Part shown: positions 1 to 9,985 of the stretch, in pieces
Position numbering within the stretch: the first letter of the stretch is position 1
Layout: every line of letters begins with the position of its first letter
Assembly (NCBI GenBank): GCA_950022295.1
Contig: OX465596.1
Span: forward strand, 214,427,501-214,491,500
DNA length: 64,000 nt
Source: Bromus sterilis
Lineage: Eukaryota > Streptophyta > Magnoliopsida > Poales > Poaceae
Direction of reading: 5' to 3'
Position numbers and translations under genes: made by a program
Notes under the pieces: model-generated
What the model saw: only the letters and a program-made list of their open reading frames with translations
Database searches by the model: none
What the model was told of the DNA's origin: nothing

Positions 1-671
1 ATTGGCTGGATGGATCCCTCCGGGGTGACGTGGCCGCCTGTGAGCCATTGATCTGGTGATCCAACGGTCTGTGATGGCTGGGAGCTAGGGTTTCGGGGAG
101 AGGGGATATTGGGCAGAAATTTGAGTAAAGCGGAGGGGGTGGCTGCAATTTTTGTGGCTAGGGAAACCCTCGAAAGAGGTGGGAGAGTGGTGGTCTTTAT
201 ATAGCCTAGGTGGGTGGCAGTTTGCAAAAACATCCCTGGTTTTTCTCTCGCGCGCGCGGTGTTTACGTTTCTGACCGCCGAGGGTCCGCAGGACCTCCGA
301 TTCGGGTAAAAATTTGAACTACGTGATCAGTGCGTCGAGCCGGCGGCGTTCACCTCGCGTTGGAACCGTTCCGAGAACACTTTCCGGCGCGATATAAAAA
401 TATCCCGTTTAATTATTAAACGGGGTTTTTCTTTCCGTTGGCTGCGGCTGGTCTAGTGCGGTTTTCGCGACAGTGATCGGATGAAACCCGGTTTCGCAAA
501 GATTGAGTGTTAGAGTGGCACGGGTCAGTCTCCGTCCGGTTTGAGATAAGATGGGGGGAAATAATCGCCGATCGATAAATCGGGGACGCAAACATCGCAA
601 ACAAATCAGACAATCAAAAAATTCACACCGAAAACAAAAATTTTATTTTTTGTGAAATCTGGGCTGTTACA
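1..671 (-). mobile_element. Element D, left (3') LTR, partial
   Basis: This is the inner end of a long gypsy LTR, cut by the window edge and ending in TTACA at 671. It lines up with the right end of solo LTR E (16179-17101). Shared landmarks are the stretch rich in CTCTCGCGCGCG near 245, 'accgccg' near 275, 'ccgattcgg' near 297 and the terminal segment from about 440 onward. Element orientation is minus, judged from the PBS at 1265-1276. ORFs at 409-613 are LTR shadows. Confidence 0.8.
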
Positions 672-1279
672 ATACAACACCAGCAACAAGGGATCTCATC
701 CCGAGATCCAAGACGATCCGGGAAAGAGGGGGGGAGAGAACAGAGAGTCGACAAACTTCAACACCACCAACAAGGGACTCTGCTCCGCCTCGAACGAAGA
801 TCTTCCGTCGAGATAACTTTTCCGCAGAGAGATGGCAACGTCGAAGAACGAAACCATCGGGAGATCAAGAGGAAGAATGATAGTTGAAAGAGACGATCAA
901 GGGAAGCATTCTCACTGAAACCGTGAGGATACTGGGCAAGAGGACTGAAGTCAACGGATGACCAAGATATAAACCAGAGTCGGACAGACTAAAGGTACTA
1001 CAGGATTTCCCAAACCACGAGATCGGAATCGAGACAATCCGCTGCAAGCAGGGAATTGTAACGGTTTCGAACTCCACACACTCGAGATCCTAGAGTTTGA
1101 AGGGGAGGTAAGTCGAGAGTAAAAACACTTACGACACTTGTCCTGACCATAGCAAAGGTAAGGGGTAAAAAGAATCCTACTCTCCGATAACTAACTTAGT
1201 AACTACAAAATAGTTTTTGTCTAGACTCGACTTCGGCCAGAGAAGGGATCCTACGGTCGGTAAGGCTCTGATACCAAGT
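672..1279 (-). mobile_element. Element D, residual internal region
   Basis: Only about 608 bp separate the two D LTRs, against several kb in an intact gypsy element. The left end still resembles the 3' end of a chromodomain gypsy pol: around 690-705 the phrase 'tctcatcccgagat' matches 'tctcgtcccgagat' in element T at 25951. The right end resembles T's leader ('gactcgacttcg' near 1225, compare 29405). Gag, protease and nearly all of pol are missing, so D is an internal-deletion derivative that could move only in trans. Family-level homology to T is inferred from these shared words. Confidence 0.65.
1265..1276 (-). other. Primer-binding site of element D (tRNA-iMet type)
   Basis: The complement reads TGGTATCAGAGC, the standard plant initiator-tRNA-Met primer site. 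It lies 3 bp inside the LTR that starts at 1280 and fixes D's orientation as minus. Confidence 0.85.
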
Positions 1280-2019
1280 TGTAAGGCCCGATATGCGGTA
1301 CTGTTCCAGATCTAGATGTTTCCATCCAGATCCGGGGAAGAAGCACATATCGGTCCCACCGCGACATATGACGAAGCCATTTGCCCCGGATTTCCAACAT
1401 GATATCACAACATTACAGATACAAGGATACAACATCTCATACAATCGGCATACAACTGTCTTAATACAATACAACAGCGGAAGATATATGTCTAAGTACA
1501 GACTACAATCAAATGCCTAGTGGCAAAAGAAAATCACCTATCCCCATAACCACAAGGGTCCAGGCCCTCCGCCGGGATCCGCCTAACTAGTCGTCGTCGA
1601 GTCTCCACGTGAAACGTCGATCACCATACCTGTTGTCGATCAAGAACCCTGAAAAGAGTTTGGGGGTAGTATCATGAGTACAGAAGTACTCAGCATCCAA
1701 CTATAGTGGTCATCCGACCCAGCAAGGACTTCATCACTCGTCATTCTAGGATAACTAGTAGTTTACGGTAAGGATGGGGTAAGTGTTGAGGTTGCTGGTC
1801 TCGTGCGGTTTTCGCGACAGTGAGCGGGTGAAACCCGGTGTCGCAAAAAGTCGAGTGTTAGAGTGGCAGGGGTCAGTCTCCGTCCGGTACGAGATAAGAT
1901 GGGGAAAAATAATCGCCGATCGATAAATCGGGGATGCAAACACCACAAACAAATCAGACAATCAAACAAATCACACCGAAAACAAAAATTTTAATTTTTG
2001 TGAAATCTGGGTTGTTACA
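1280..2019 (-). mobile_element. Element D, right (5') LTR with large internal deletion
   Basis: The LTR runs from TGTAAGGCCC to TTACA (5-bp terminal inverted repeat TGTAA/TTACA). It is only 740 bp long. The related solo LTR E is about 3.8 kb once its nested insert is removed. The first 560 bp match the LTR at 62338 onward, and the rest matches the LTR end at 445-671. The join is near 1785-1800, so about 3 kb of LTR body was lost after or before insertion. Confidence 0.75.
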
Positions 2020-2023
2020 CTCC

Positions 2024-2862
2024 TTGAAAGGTTGATGATGTTGACTCTCCTTCTTCTTAGAAGAATTAATATGAGAAGCAAAGTCATTGCAAAATTCAAC
2101 CATTAGCTGGGAATCAAGACCAATTTTATAGCAAAAGGTATTAAAGTAATGAATCTTTCCATAACTCTCAATGTAATCATGCTCATAGTTTATAGTGGGT
2201 TCAATAACTTTATAAATTTCCCAGTCTTCAGTGTTCCTCTGGATCCTTTCTATAAGATCCCATTTTTCTTCCATACTTTTGGTCTAGAATACCCCGCTAG
2301 AGGAGGCATCCAACATCTCCTTGTCCTGGCGAGAAAGCCTGGCATAGAAATTTGTAAGTACAATTTCCTTGGGAAGCTCATGGTTTGGGAATTTGAGCAT
2401 CAGGGACTTCAGTCTCCCCCAAGCTTGAGCGATGCTCTCTCCGTCGCGAGACCAAAAGTTGTATATGTAGTTCCTGTCTTGGTGAATTTCACGAAGAGGA
2501 TAAAACTTTGCATAAAAGAGAGACATAAGCTCTGGCCATTCAAGAAGATCAGAGTTATCGAGTAGCTTATACCAATCTGAAGCTTTATCTTTGAGTTATA
2601 TGGAGAATAGTTTCTTCATGACAAACTTCATTGTTACACCTGCAAGCTTAAATAAAGAAAATAATTGTGATAAATAAAGCAGGTGTTCTCCCGGATGTCC
2701 TTCTCCTGTATAACGATTAGACAAGACATGATCAATAATACCAGGTGGTATTTTATAGGGCACAATTTCAGTAGGGGTAGGAGTGACCACCACAGTCGTG
2801 GGGCGGCTCCTTACCAGCAACGAACCAACAGTAGCAGAGTCCATAAGGACTGAAAGTAACAA
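2024..2862 (-). pseudogene. gag: gag fragment of element C (retrotransposon gag domain)
   Basis: Three open segments in one frame (2862-2596, 2526-2284, 2274 to about 2024) read as a plant gypsy gag. The best block has HPGEHLLYLSQLFSLFKLAGVT, followed by SLFYAKFYPLREIHQDR and the capsid-type IAQAWGRLKSLMLKFPNHEL. In-frame stops near 2595 and 2281 separate the segments, and element D interrupts the frame at about 2020. The start is probably the ATG near 2844 or 2862, just downstream of the PBS. Gag would form the cytoplasmic virus-like particle, but this copy cannot make a full protein. Domain identity is by recognition of gag-like wording, not by a profile search. Confidence 0.7.
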
Positions 2863-2911
2863 CAGAAAATAAAGGTTTCCTTACCGGCTTCGCTTACCAA
2901 TAGCGCTACAC

Positions 2912-2929
2912 TCCCCGGCAACGGCGCCA
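2912..2929 (-). other. Primer-binding site of element C (tRNA-Asp)
   Basis: The plus strand reads TCCCCGGCAACGGCGCCA, identical as I recall it to the 3' end of plant tRNA-Asp(GUC). The complement is therefore a perfect 18-nt primer site. It lies 11 bp from the LTR border at 2941. Confidence 0.85.
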
Positions 2930-2940
2930 GAAAAGCTCGT

Positions 2941-4524
2941 TGATGGCGATGAAGTTAATAGGTTTAGTTGGGTTTCCTCCCCCGTTAACCGCGCCAATAA
3001 ACGATTCTTGATAACCCACAAGTCTAGGGGATCAATTGTAGCTTTTCGATAAATAAGGATGTCGATCCCACGACGAGTAGATGGTGCTGATAAGTGACAC
3101 TTTATAAGAAAAGGCTGCACACACGCAAAGGTAAATATTTAGGGGTTTTTGGTTTAAGCAACAGAACAGTAAAAGACAAGAAAAGTAAACAGGGTAACTG
3201 AGGAGTAGCAAGTGGCCCAATCCTTTCACAAGGATAATCCTAGGAACTAAACTTATAAAAGCTAAAGCGTCCTCGAGAACGCACGGGAGAGATAGCCATG
3301 TTACTTTCACCATACTCCGCTAAGTAATATGTATTGTGTTGACAAGTGTTGGTGGGTGGACCAATGCTAGTACACCTTCTAGACTAAGATAAGTGTACTC
3401 TTATGATTACACACCTTGCAAGCATCCGCAAACACAAGGTAGTAATTAAGGCATAATCCTAACCACAGCATTACGATCAAGGATCCATAACTCCCTTGTG
3501 CAAAAGTGTGCGAACTGGGGTTCAGGTTTCTGTCACTCCGGCAACCCACCATAAGCAACCTTTGTGCACAATGTATTCCTCTAGGACCATGAAAGGTGAA
3601 GTGTTAAGTGTTCGACTCACATAACACCACTAGAGAAATAACAACACAACTTAAGTATCAAACAACACATAACACTTCAACATCATATGACTACTAACAA
3701 CTAGACTTCTCCCATGTTCTCAAGAACTAAAGTAACTACTCACAAGACATAAAAGAGATCATGATCAGAGGTGATAGATATGTGGCAAACAGTCTAGACA
3801 CAATGATACTTCTCCAAAAAAACTCAATAGCATTCACCACAAAGTAGTAATCAACACCAACAGAGTAGAGATGATAGATAGTACGGATTACAACACAAGT
3901 TGCAATTGTGAGATGAGATGGGATGGAGATGGATATGGTGCTGATGTTGGGGATGATGTTGATGATGATCTCGATGATGCCCGTGACGATGATGATGATG
4001 ATGATGGCGACGATCTACCCTTCAGGGAGGTGATCTCCTCGGCGGAATCTGCCCCCCGGAGATGGATTTTCTTCTCTGTAGGTTTCCTACCCGTGGCGGC
4101 GGCGAAACACGGAAACTCTCTTTTTTCTAAGGGTTTTCACCCCAGGGGGGTCTTATAGGTGAGAGGGGGCACCGAGGGGGGCCACCAGGCATCCAGGAGG
4201 GTGCCTGGCACGGCCAGGAGGGGGGCCGCGCCAGGCACCCTTCTGGCTGCCTGGTGGGTCCCCTCACCTCCATACTTGGTGATCCCCAGTCAATTCCCAT
4301 AAAAAATACCCCCGTCAATTTTCATCGCATTTGGACTTGATCTGATTAAGCAACTTATTGTCCACTTTTCACCGCTGAATCCTGGTTATGCTGCTTCGAC
4401 ACCGGAAATTTGTAAACTGTGTAAAACATGCCAAAACAACATAAGAACAATACTTTAAAGTGGAATATATCAATGAATAGGATGAAATTACGATATAAAA
4501 TAGTGATGCTTTTTGGACGTATCA
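2941..4524 (-). mobile_element. Element C, 5' LTR (1,584 bp)
   Basis: The LTR is bounded by TGATGGCG on the left and GACGTATCA on the right. In element orientation it starts TGATACGTCC, as do the LTRs of B and H. The right border is exact, because the Sirevirus LTR text resumes at 4525 (compare 39525). The ORFs at 3871-4158 and 4127-4318 are low-complexity or GC-rich shadows. Confidence 0.8.
3950..4013. repeat. (GAT/GAC)n trinucleotide microsatellite inside LTR C
   Basis: An imperfect GAT repeat with a pure core of five to six GAT units near 3987-4006 lies in the LTR. It makes an artificial poly-Asp ORF on the plus strand. Confidence 0.8.
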
Positions 4525-5030
4525 ACGGCCATGCACCCCGTGTGCACGGGCATTACAATAGGATTTTCCAGAGGGGCCAGGGCGTTGTACACCCCGTGGG
4601 CACGGGGCAGGATCCCGTGTGCACGGGGGCCCGTGTGCACAGCCTCAAGGGTCGTGTGCAAGGGGTGACCAGCACCTTGTCCGCTTTGGAGAAGACTCCG
4701 TAATACACATGCCCACATAAACATTCTTTTTCCAGATTGTATGGTGGATGAAATATGGCTTAGGAAAATTGTGTTCCCGCACATACTCAAACCTCGTTGA
4801 CCCCTCTTGATAGTGCGGTTTTCAAATGACTCAAATCAAACCGAAATAAATATTTTGAGCCACTAGATAACCACGCATTTTATCTTTTTTTAGTGGGGCC
4901 AATCATCCTTCAAATAAATAATCCTCTGCGAGACCAATGACCTGAGATACATCTTTTAACACCCGTCATTAGTCCCACTAACCATATTGTCATAATACCG
5001 AAACACCATTTAGGAGTGAATGCACTTTCA
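4525..5030 (-). mobile_element. Element A, 3' LTR, first 506 bp
   Basis: This segment aligns with 39525-40007 and ends with the same AATGCACTTTCA border. By hand I count about 30 differences plus one indel of about 24 bp over some 480 bp (6-7%). Element C truncates it at 4524. Four to five copies of the CCCGTGTGCACGGG-type hairpin lie at 4536-4664. Confidence 0.85.
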
Positions 5031-5042
5031 ATCTCCCCCTTT
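5031..5042 (-). other. Polypurine tract next to the 3' LTR of element A
   Basis: The complement reads AAAAAGGGGGAGAT directly before the LTR start TGAAAG. This is the expected position for plus-strand priming. Confidence 0.8.
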
Positions 5043-5590
5043 TTGGTGAATTGATGACAATATGGTTAGAGCATGACAATAAGATATGCAATAAGAGATG
5101 TCATGCAACCTATTTAGTGTAGAGAGCTCCCCCTTGATGAATGCATATAAAAGGATGATTTCTTTTGAATGCAATACACATACAACATGAGGTCTCCCCC
5201 TATGTAAATAGCCAAATGCAATGATATGAGAGATGCACACTACTAGAGGTGATCATTACACAAAACCCTATAATGTGAGATGAGAGCAAATAACTGAGCA
5301 AGACTATGGAAATCAATGACATGATGAAAAAACACATGAACGGCATATAAAACATCAAGTCATGATAGCCATAGATAACACATAGTCTCACATAGGATAG
5401 ATAGAGTGGCTCACATCCACATACGAGTACGGAAAGGTAAACAATCAAAAGAACGGCAAGCCAACATAAACACAATCACAAAGAGTATCACTAATGGCTT
5501 GCAACCTAACCAACAAATGTAGCCTAAATAAAACACTTCTCCCCCTTTGGCATCAAGACGCCAAAAAGGGAAAAGGAGATGCTAACGAAG
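5043..5590 (-). other. Element A, 3' non-coding region with extra PPT-like tracts
   Basis: No coding signal is visible between the end of the extra ORF and the 3' LTR. Further C-rich strings (purine-rich on the element strand) occur at about 5120 (ctccccctt), 5192 (tctccccct) and 5539 (tctccccctttggcatca). Confidence 0.6.
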
Positions 5591-6271
5591 CTACACAACC
5601 AGAGGTCTACTCACCGCATCATCATCCTCGTCAAAGTGCCAGTTGGCCATCGGGAACGAGTAGTCCGTGCACAAACTGTCCTGGTCCTCACGAGAAAACC
5701 GGACTGGCACATTGTTCCTCAGCTTTCTTTTGAAGGTAGGCACGATGACCTGCCTTGGAACGGTTGACATCACGAACCTGCCTCTTCTGGATGGACTGAC
5801 ACATCTTGAACAGGTTTTCCACGGTCTTGAAAAGAGACTTCTTCTCGCGGCGAGTGAAGGTGGTAGGAGCATCCATGGAAGACGAACGCGGACGAGAGGC
5901 ACGAGCAGAGGAGGAGGCACCGGTAGTAGAGGCACCACGAGCAACGGTCCTCTGACTGCTCCCACAAGCAACGAGCGGAGCATACTCAGCTGGAACAGGT
6001 GGCTTATACCTCAAATCCCTCTTGGGCATGATGACACGGTAAGGTGCCATGTCCTCAGGGCGGCAAACTTTCTCAATCAGAGCCTGAATGAAAGGAGCAT
6101 AGCTCTAAGATTTCTGCAGACGCACACACTCCCTCATCTCATGATGCATGGTATCAATCACATCAATCTTCTTACCCTCATGAACCATCTTGAACAAATC
6201 AAACACGGAGGACCTAAACTTGTTGGAATCACCTGCCTTTGGAGTAATGGTATACCTGAGAATGTGGCGAA

Positions 6272-6276
6272 GGGTA
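6272..6276. repeat. Target-site duplication of solo LTR H (left)
   Basis: GGGTA lies here and again at 7913-7917, a perfect 5-bp match flanking H. Confidence 0.9.
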
Positions 6277-7912
6277 TGATACGTCCCAAACATATCTATA
6301 ATTTCTGCTTGCTCCATGCATGTTTTGTGTGATATTGCTATGATCTAGATACACTTTCATACACTTTTGATCATATTTGGACTAACCTATTAACTCAGTG
6401 CACCACAGTGCCAGTTCTGTTTTCTACTGTTTTTCAATTTCAGTTTTCCCCCATATTAAAAGTGCTCCAAAAATTCGGGAAAAATCAGATAAAAAATTAG
6501 CGCAACGGAAGCTTCCGGAACCCCGAAGGAGGGACAGAGGGGCCCCACCTAGTGCCCAGGCGGCCAGGTGGCACGGCCTAGGGCTTGAACGCGCCACCAG
6601 GGCGCCTGGACCCCTGGTGGCCCCCTGGCTGCCCCCCTTCGCCTATTTAATCTCTGTGACGCGAAACCTCCGAAGACAAAACCCTTTTTCGCAATCTCGC
6701 CTCTGTTCCGCCGCCGTCGCGCTTCCAAGATCGGGAGTGCCAGCAGACTTCTTCCCGGTACCCTTCCGGAGGGAGGATTGACCTCCGGGAGCTTCCCCTC
6801 CACCATGGACGCTTTCCGGATGTGCCGTGAGTAGTTTCCCTTGGACCATGGGTCCGTGATCACTAGCTATGTGATGTTCTCCTCCCCTCTTTGTTCTTCA
6901 TGGTTTAGTCCTCGTGAGCTGCCCTACATGATCGAGGCACATATGTAATTTTCTTCTATTGCTATGCTGAGTTTGCTGGGATCTGATGGATTATGAGATT
7001 ATGTTCAGATTGTGATTGAGTAATATATTTGGTTCTTATCTTTTATATTTTTTTTCCCAGTTCTTGCATGTTCTCCATTGTTGTTTATTGCTTTGGCCAA
7101 GTAGTAGGTAGTAACACCAAGAGCGAACGTTATGCTCGATTGTGGGTTCATGCCCCCCGATGACACGCTTGAGTGACAGAAACATGAGTCTAGGGGATGT
7201 GTTGTTTCCACAAGGGGGAAAACAGTGGTGCTTATGACCGCGGTTGCAAGGATTGTTTACTTTACGCAAAGTGCTTTTTAATGCAGTTATTTGTTGCTTT
7301 GGGAATACACTTTGGGTGGGGCTCGCAACTTAATACCAGCGAGATGTTCTGGATAGATATATCAAGGTGGATGATAGTAGTAGATGTAGTTGTATTTCGA
7401 TCTACTTATTTTGGCGTACTGCCTATGCTTTTGAGCCTCTTCCTTTCTTTGTAGCATAGTTAGCATTGCGGTGCGTTTTTAATCACGGCAATTGCCCAGA
7501 TCTAATTTGTTTACCTCGCATAGCAGTTTTATCGTCTTTTGGGAGAGAGACGTCACTAGTGAACATCACGGGACCCCGGTCCATATTCTTATTATTGTTT
7601 ACACGCTCATTTACTTTCCTGTTTTTACTTTCTAGATGCTATAATCATTATCCCTTGCGTTTGATCCTTTGTGAACAACAAGGCCGGAGAGATTGACAAC
7701 CTCTCTGTACTCGTTGGGAAGCAAAGTTAATTGTGTTGTGTGCAGGTCCACGTCAGTTGCGCCGCTGACACATACTTATCATCTTCTGAGTCCTACTGGA
7801 GACAAACCTTGGTATCTTCACCGAGGGAAATTTGCCGTTATCCTACATCTCACTATCCACTTGGGGTAACCAACGAGGAGAGGTGTTGCACCCGTCAACT
7901 CTCTCGTCATCA
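6277..7912 (+). mobile_element. Solo LTR H (1,636 bp)
   Basis: The LTR runs from TGATACGTCC to CGTCATCA with a perfect TSD (GGGTA), and no internal region or PBS is attached. It is therefore a solo LTR left by recombination between two LTRs. The first 380 bp or so, through a TATA-like CCTATTTAA at 6642-6650, match the LTR of element B in reverse complement. The remainder differs. It sits in element A's extra ORF. ORFs at 6398-7931 are shadows. Confidence 0.85.
6642..6650 (+). promoter_or_regulatory. TATA-like box of LTR H
   Basis: CCTATTTAA lies downstream of a GC-rich stretch. It corresponds in position to TTATTTATTC in LTR B (minus strand, 37496-37505). It is the probable core promoter of the LTR. 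The transcription start is not determinable here. Confidence 0.45.
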
Positions 7913-7917
7913 GGGTA
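7913..7917. repeat. Target-site duplication of solo LTR H (right)
   Basis: GGGTA, the partner of 6272-6276. Confidence 0.9.
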
Positions 7918-8713
7918 TCATAGGTTGGTAGCAAATTCTGAGCAGAACCAATCTCAAAAGGCTCCTCAGGCCTATACGCAAAAGCAATCTCCTCTTTGGC
8001 AAGAGTAAGCTAGGACACACGTGAAAAATCTGGCTGCTCCTCAAGATAAAACTCGTATGGAATGATCTCAGAAAACTTACTGAATGGAGCAGTATACTTG
8101 GAAGTGCCAGACATCCAAGTCAGAGAGCGAGTGTCATTGCGCTCAAAGAACACTGTAGCATATAACTGCATCACAAGATCTTCATTGAATGGGTGAGAGT
8201 AAGTGACAAACTGAAGAAGTCCCAGACTCCCCAAAGCAGGATAGACTCCAGGGTACATATGAGAATTCTCCCTAAGATGATCAACATCCACTTGCTTCTG
8301 AGCAACGAACTTGGTCTTCTTTACAGCCATCAACTGATGATAAACATTGTATTGGAAGGTATTCTTGAAGCGAGGATCTAGAACACTACCTGTGGAGCGA
8401 AGATATGGAGTCACTTGGCGATGCTCCCAAACCTCAGGCGCGGGCCACTCATTCAGCGGAGGGTTGAGAGGATTTATGGTGGCTGCTAACGAATAAGAGG
8501 AGCCTCATCCTCTTCCACTTCCTCTTGCTCTTCATCATACTCAGCATTCGGGTCATCAACATCATCATCACTGGAGCTGCTTGGTTCCTCAACCACTGGA
8601 TGCTTGGAGGCAGCACGAGCGGCATGAGTGCCCTCGCTACCTCCCACGGATGGCTGAGCTTGCCCAACTGACGCATCACTGGCCTTGGCACGCTTGCAAC
8701 GAACATACCTCAC

Positions 8714-9196
8714 GGTGTCGGAATCTATAGACGAAAGATAAGAACATATGCAAGTGCTCAGGATAATGAGGTGATGAAAGCATGAGACAAGTCACATGTT
8801 TTGGTGTGCTGCAAGGCCCGTGTGCATGGTCTTGGAGCCTGTGTGCACGGGGTCCCGTGCGCACGGCCCGGAGGCCGTGGACACGGGGTCCTACCCAGAC
8901 GTTGCTCAATGCTTGCGAGGAGTGGAGGTACGAGTCGGGCAGATCCTTGCGGTAAACACTAGCAACTTGTACACAACAAAGCGCACTAAATCGAAGCACC
9001 AATGTCTCCAAGATGAACCCTAGCCAAATGGTGGCAAGACAAGGGGGGCTCACCAGACGACATGGCGGCGAGGAAGGAGTGGCGGGGAGGACCGCAGTGG
9101 CCGGGGCCGAGCCAACGGGCGGCGGCGACGGCAACCGGGACCGGCGGCAGCGTAGAGGTCGCCTAGGGAGACGACGACAGCAACCCTGGAGAGAAA
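8714..9196 (-). other. Element A non-coding region between pol and the extra ORF (left of E)
   Basis: This continues 17107-17759 once solo LTR E is removed. It carries a cluster of four CpG hairpin motifs at 8817-8887 and a GC-rich stretch at 9050-9190. I see no credible coding frame. The 152-residue minus ORF at 8676-9134 is low-complexity and lies across the hairpins. Confidence 0.55.
8817..8887. repeat. CpG-rich hairpin cluster, internal copy 1 (element A)
   Basis: Four variants of the 14-mer CCCGTGTGCACGGG occur at 8817-8829, 8839-8852, 8854-8866 and 8875-8887. Each can fold as CCCGTG/CACGGG with a 2-nt loop. Confidence 0.75.
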
Positions 9197-9201
9197 CGGG
9201 G
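9197..9201. repeat. Target-site duplication of solo LTR E (left)
   Basis: CGGGG here is repeated exactly at 17102-17106. Confidence 0.9.
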
Positions 9202-9925
9202 TATAAGGCCCGATATGTGGTACTGTTCCAGATCTAGATGTTCCCCTCTAGATCCGGGGACAAAGCACATATCGGTCCCACCGCGACATATGACAATGAC
9301 ATATGCCCCGGATTTCCAACATGATATCACAACATTACAGCTACAAGGATAGAACATCTCATACAATAGGCATACAACTTCCTTAAATACATTACATTAG
9401 CGGAAGATACATGTCTGAGTACAGACTACAATCAAATGCCTAGTGGCAAAGGTAAAACACACCATTCCCGTAACCACACGGTCCAGGCTCTCCGCCAGGA
9501 TCCACCTAACTAGTCATCGCCGAGTCTCCGCGAAGGCGTCCAGAAGAAGGGTCGTTGAGCTCCTCTGAAGTCCAAGATCGTTTGCATAACGTGCGTAAGA
9601 GATAAAAGAAGGGGTGAGCTATATCAACAAGTCTTGTAACTAACTTGTCACGGTAAGATGGGGGTAGTGGTGAGGTTACAACCGCACTAGCAATATATGA
9701 GTGGCTAAAGATCTATTTTAGAGTAAGATGAGAAGTCAAGCATTCGATGAGGAATCGCCTCCAACAAGTCTGCTATTAGCTACTTACGCAAACATAACAC
9801 CTATCTTATCCTTGTCCTCCTCTTCGCATCCCGACGAAGAAGAAGCAGTCAAGGCACACACACGTTGATCAAGTTATAATTATTATTCAATTGATGTTAT
9901 CTATGAACAAGACGTAGGTTCCTAG

Positions 9926-9985
9926 TCGTCCATAACCGCGGACACGGCTTCTCAAAAAGATTTAACCCTGCAGGGGTGTACCAAC
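9926..9985 (-). repeat. Conserved LTR block, copy in E
   Basis: The block begins CGTCCATAACCGCGGAC and ends in a GGGGTGTACCA phrase. It recurs at 13184-13243 (LTR F, a different family) and 63100-63157. Confidence 0.6.

Larger units (their letters stand above)
2020..4524 (-). mobile_element. Element C: 5' part of an LTR retrotransposon with gag
   Basis: C has a 5' LTR (2941-4524), a tRNA-Asp PBS and a gag fragment. It is cut on the left by element D at 2019/2020 and continues beyond the window. Its right LTR end abuts the 3' LTR of Sirevirus-like element A at 4525, so C is nested in A and D is nested in C. No pol is visible here. Gag type and PBS suggest a gypsy lineage, but the clade is not assigned. 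Confidence 0.75.
5591..8713 (-). pseudogene. Extra ORF downstream of pol in element A, split by solo LTR H
   Basis: The ORF lies in two parts, 8713-7918 and 6271-5591, which rejoin when H and one TSD copy are removed. The 5' part has a basic start (RYVRCKRAKA), then an acidic Ser/Asp/Glu stretch. A globular segment of about 135 residues follows (8414-8010, with RFKNTFQYNVYHQLMA and HPFNEDLVMQLYATVFFERN). The 3' part has MRECVRLQKS, a low-complexity Ser/Ala/Arg linker, and a charged helical segment (KSLFKTVENLFKMCQ). It is broken by a frameshift near 8430, in-frame stops near 8010 and 6105, and a frameshift near 5690. Sireviruses often carry an additional ORF here, sometimes called envelope-like. 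I see no signal peptide and no clear membrane segment, so I do not call it an envelope. Function is unknown. Confidence 0.6.

Noticed and set aside
2912..2929. tRNA-Asp gene fragment
   Set aside because: Only 18 nt match, immediately inside an LTR border. It is a primer-binding site. The same reasoning applies at 36394.
3871..4158. Asp-rich plus ORF
   Set aside because: It is a translated GAT microsatellite within LTR C, with no domain.
8676..9237. ORFs on both strands near 8.7-9.2 kb
   Set aside because: They overlie the CpG hairpin cluster and a GC-rich non-coding part of element A. Their composition is low-complexity and no family is recognised.
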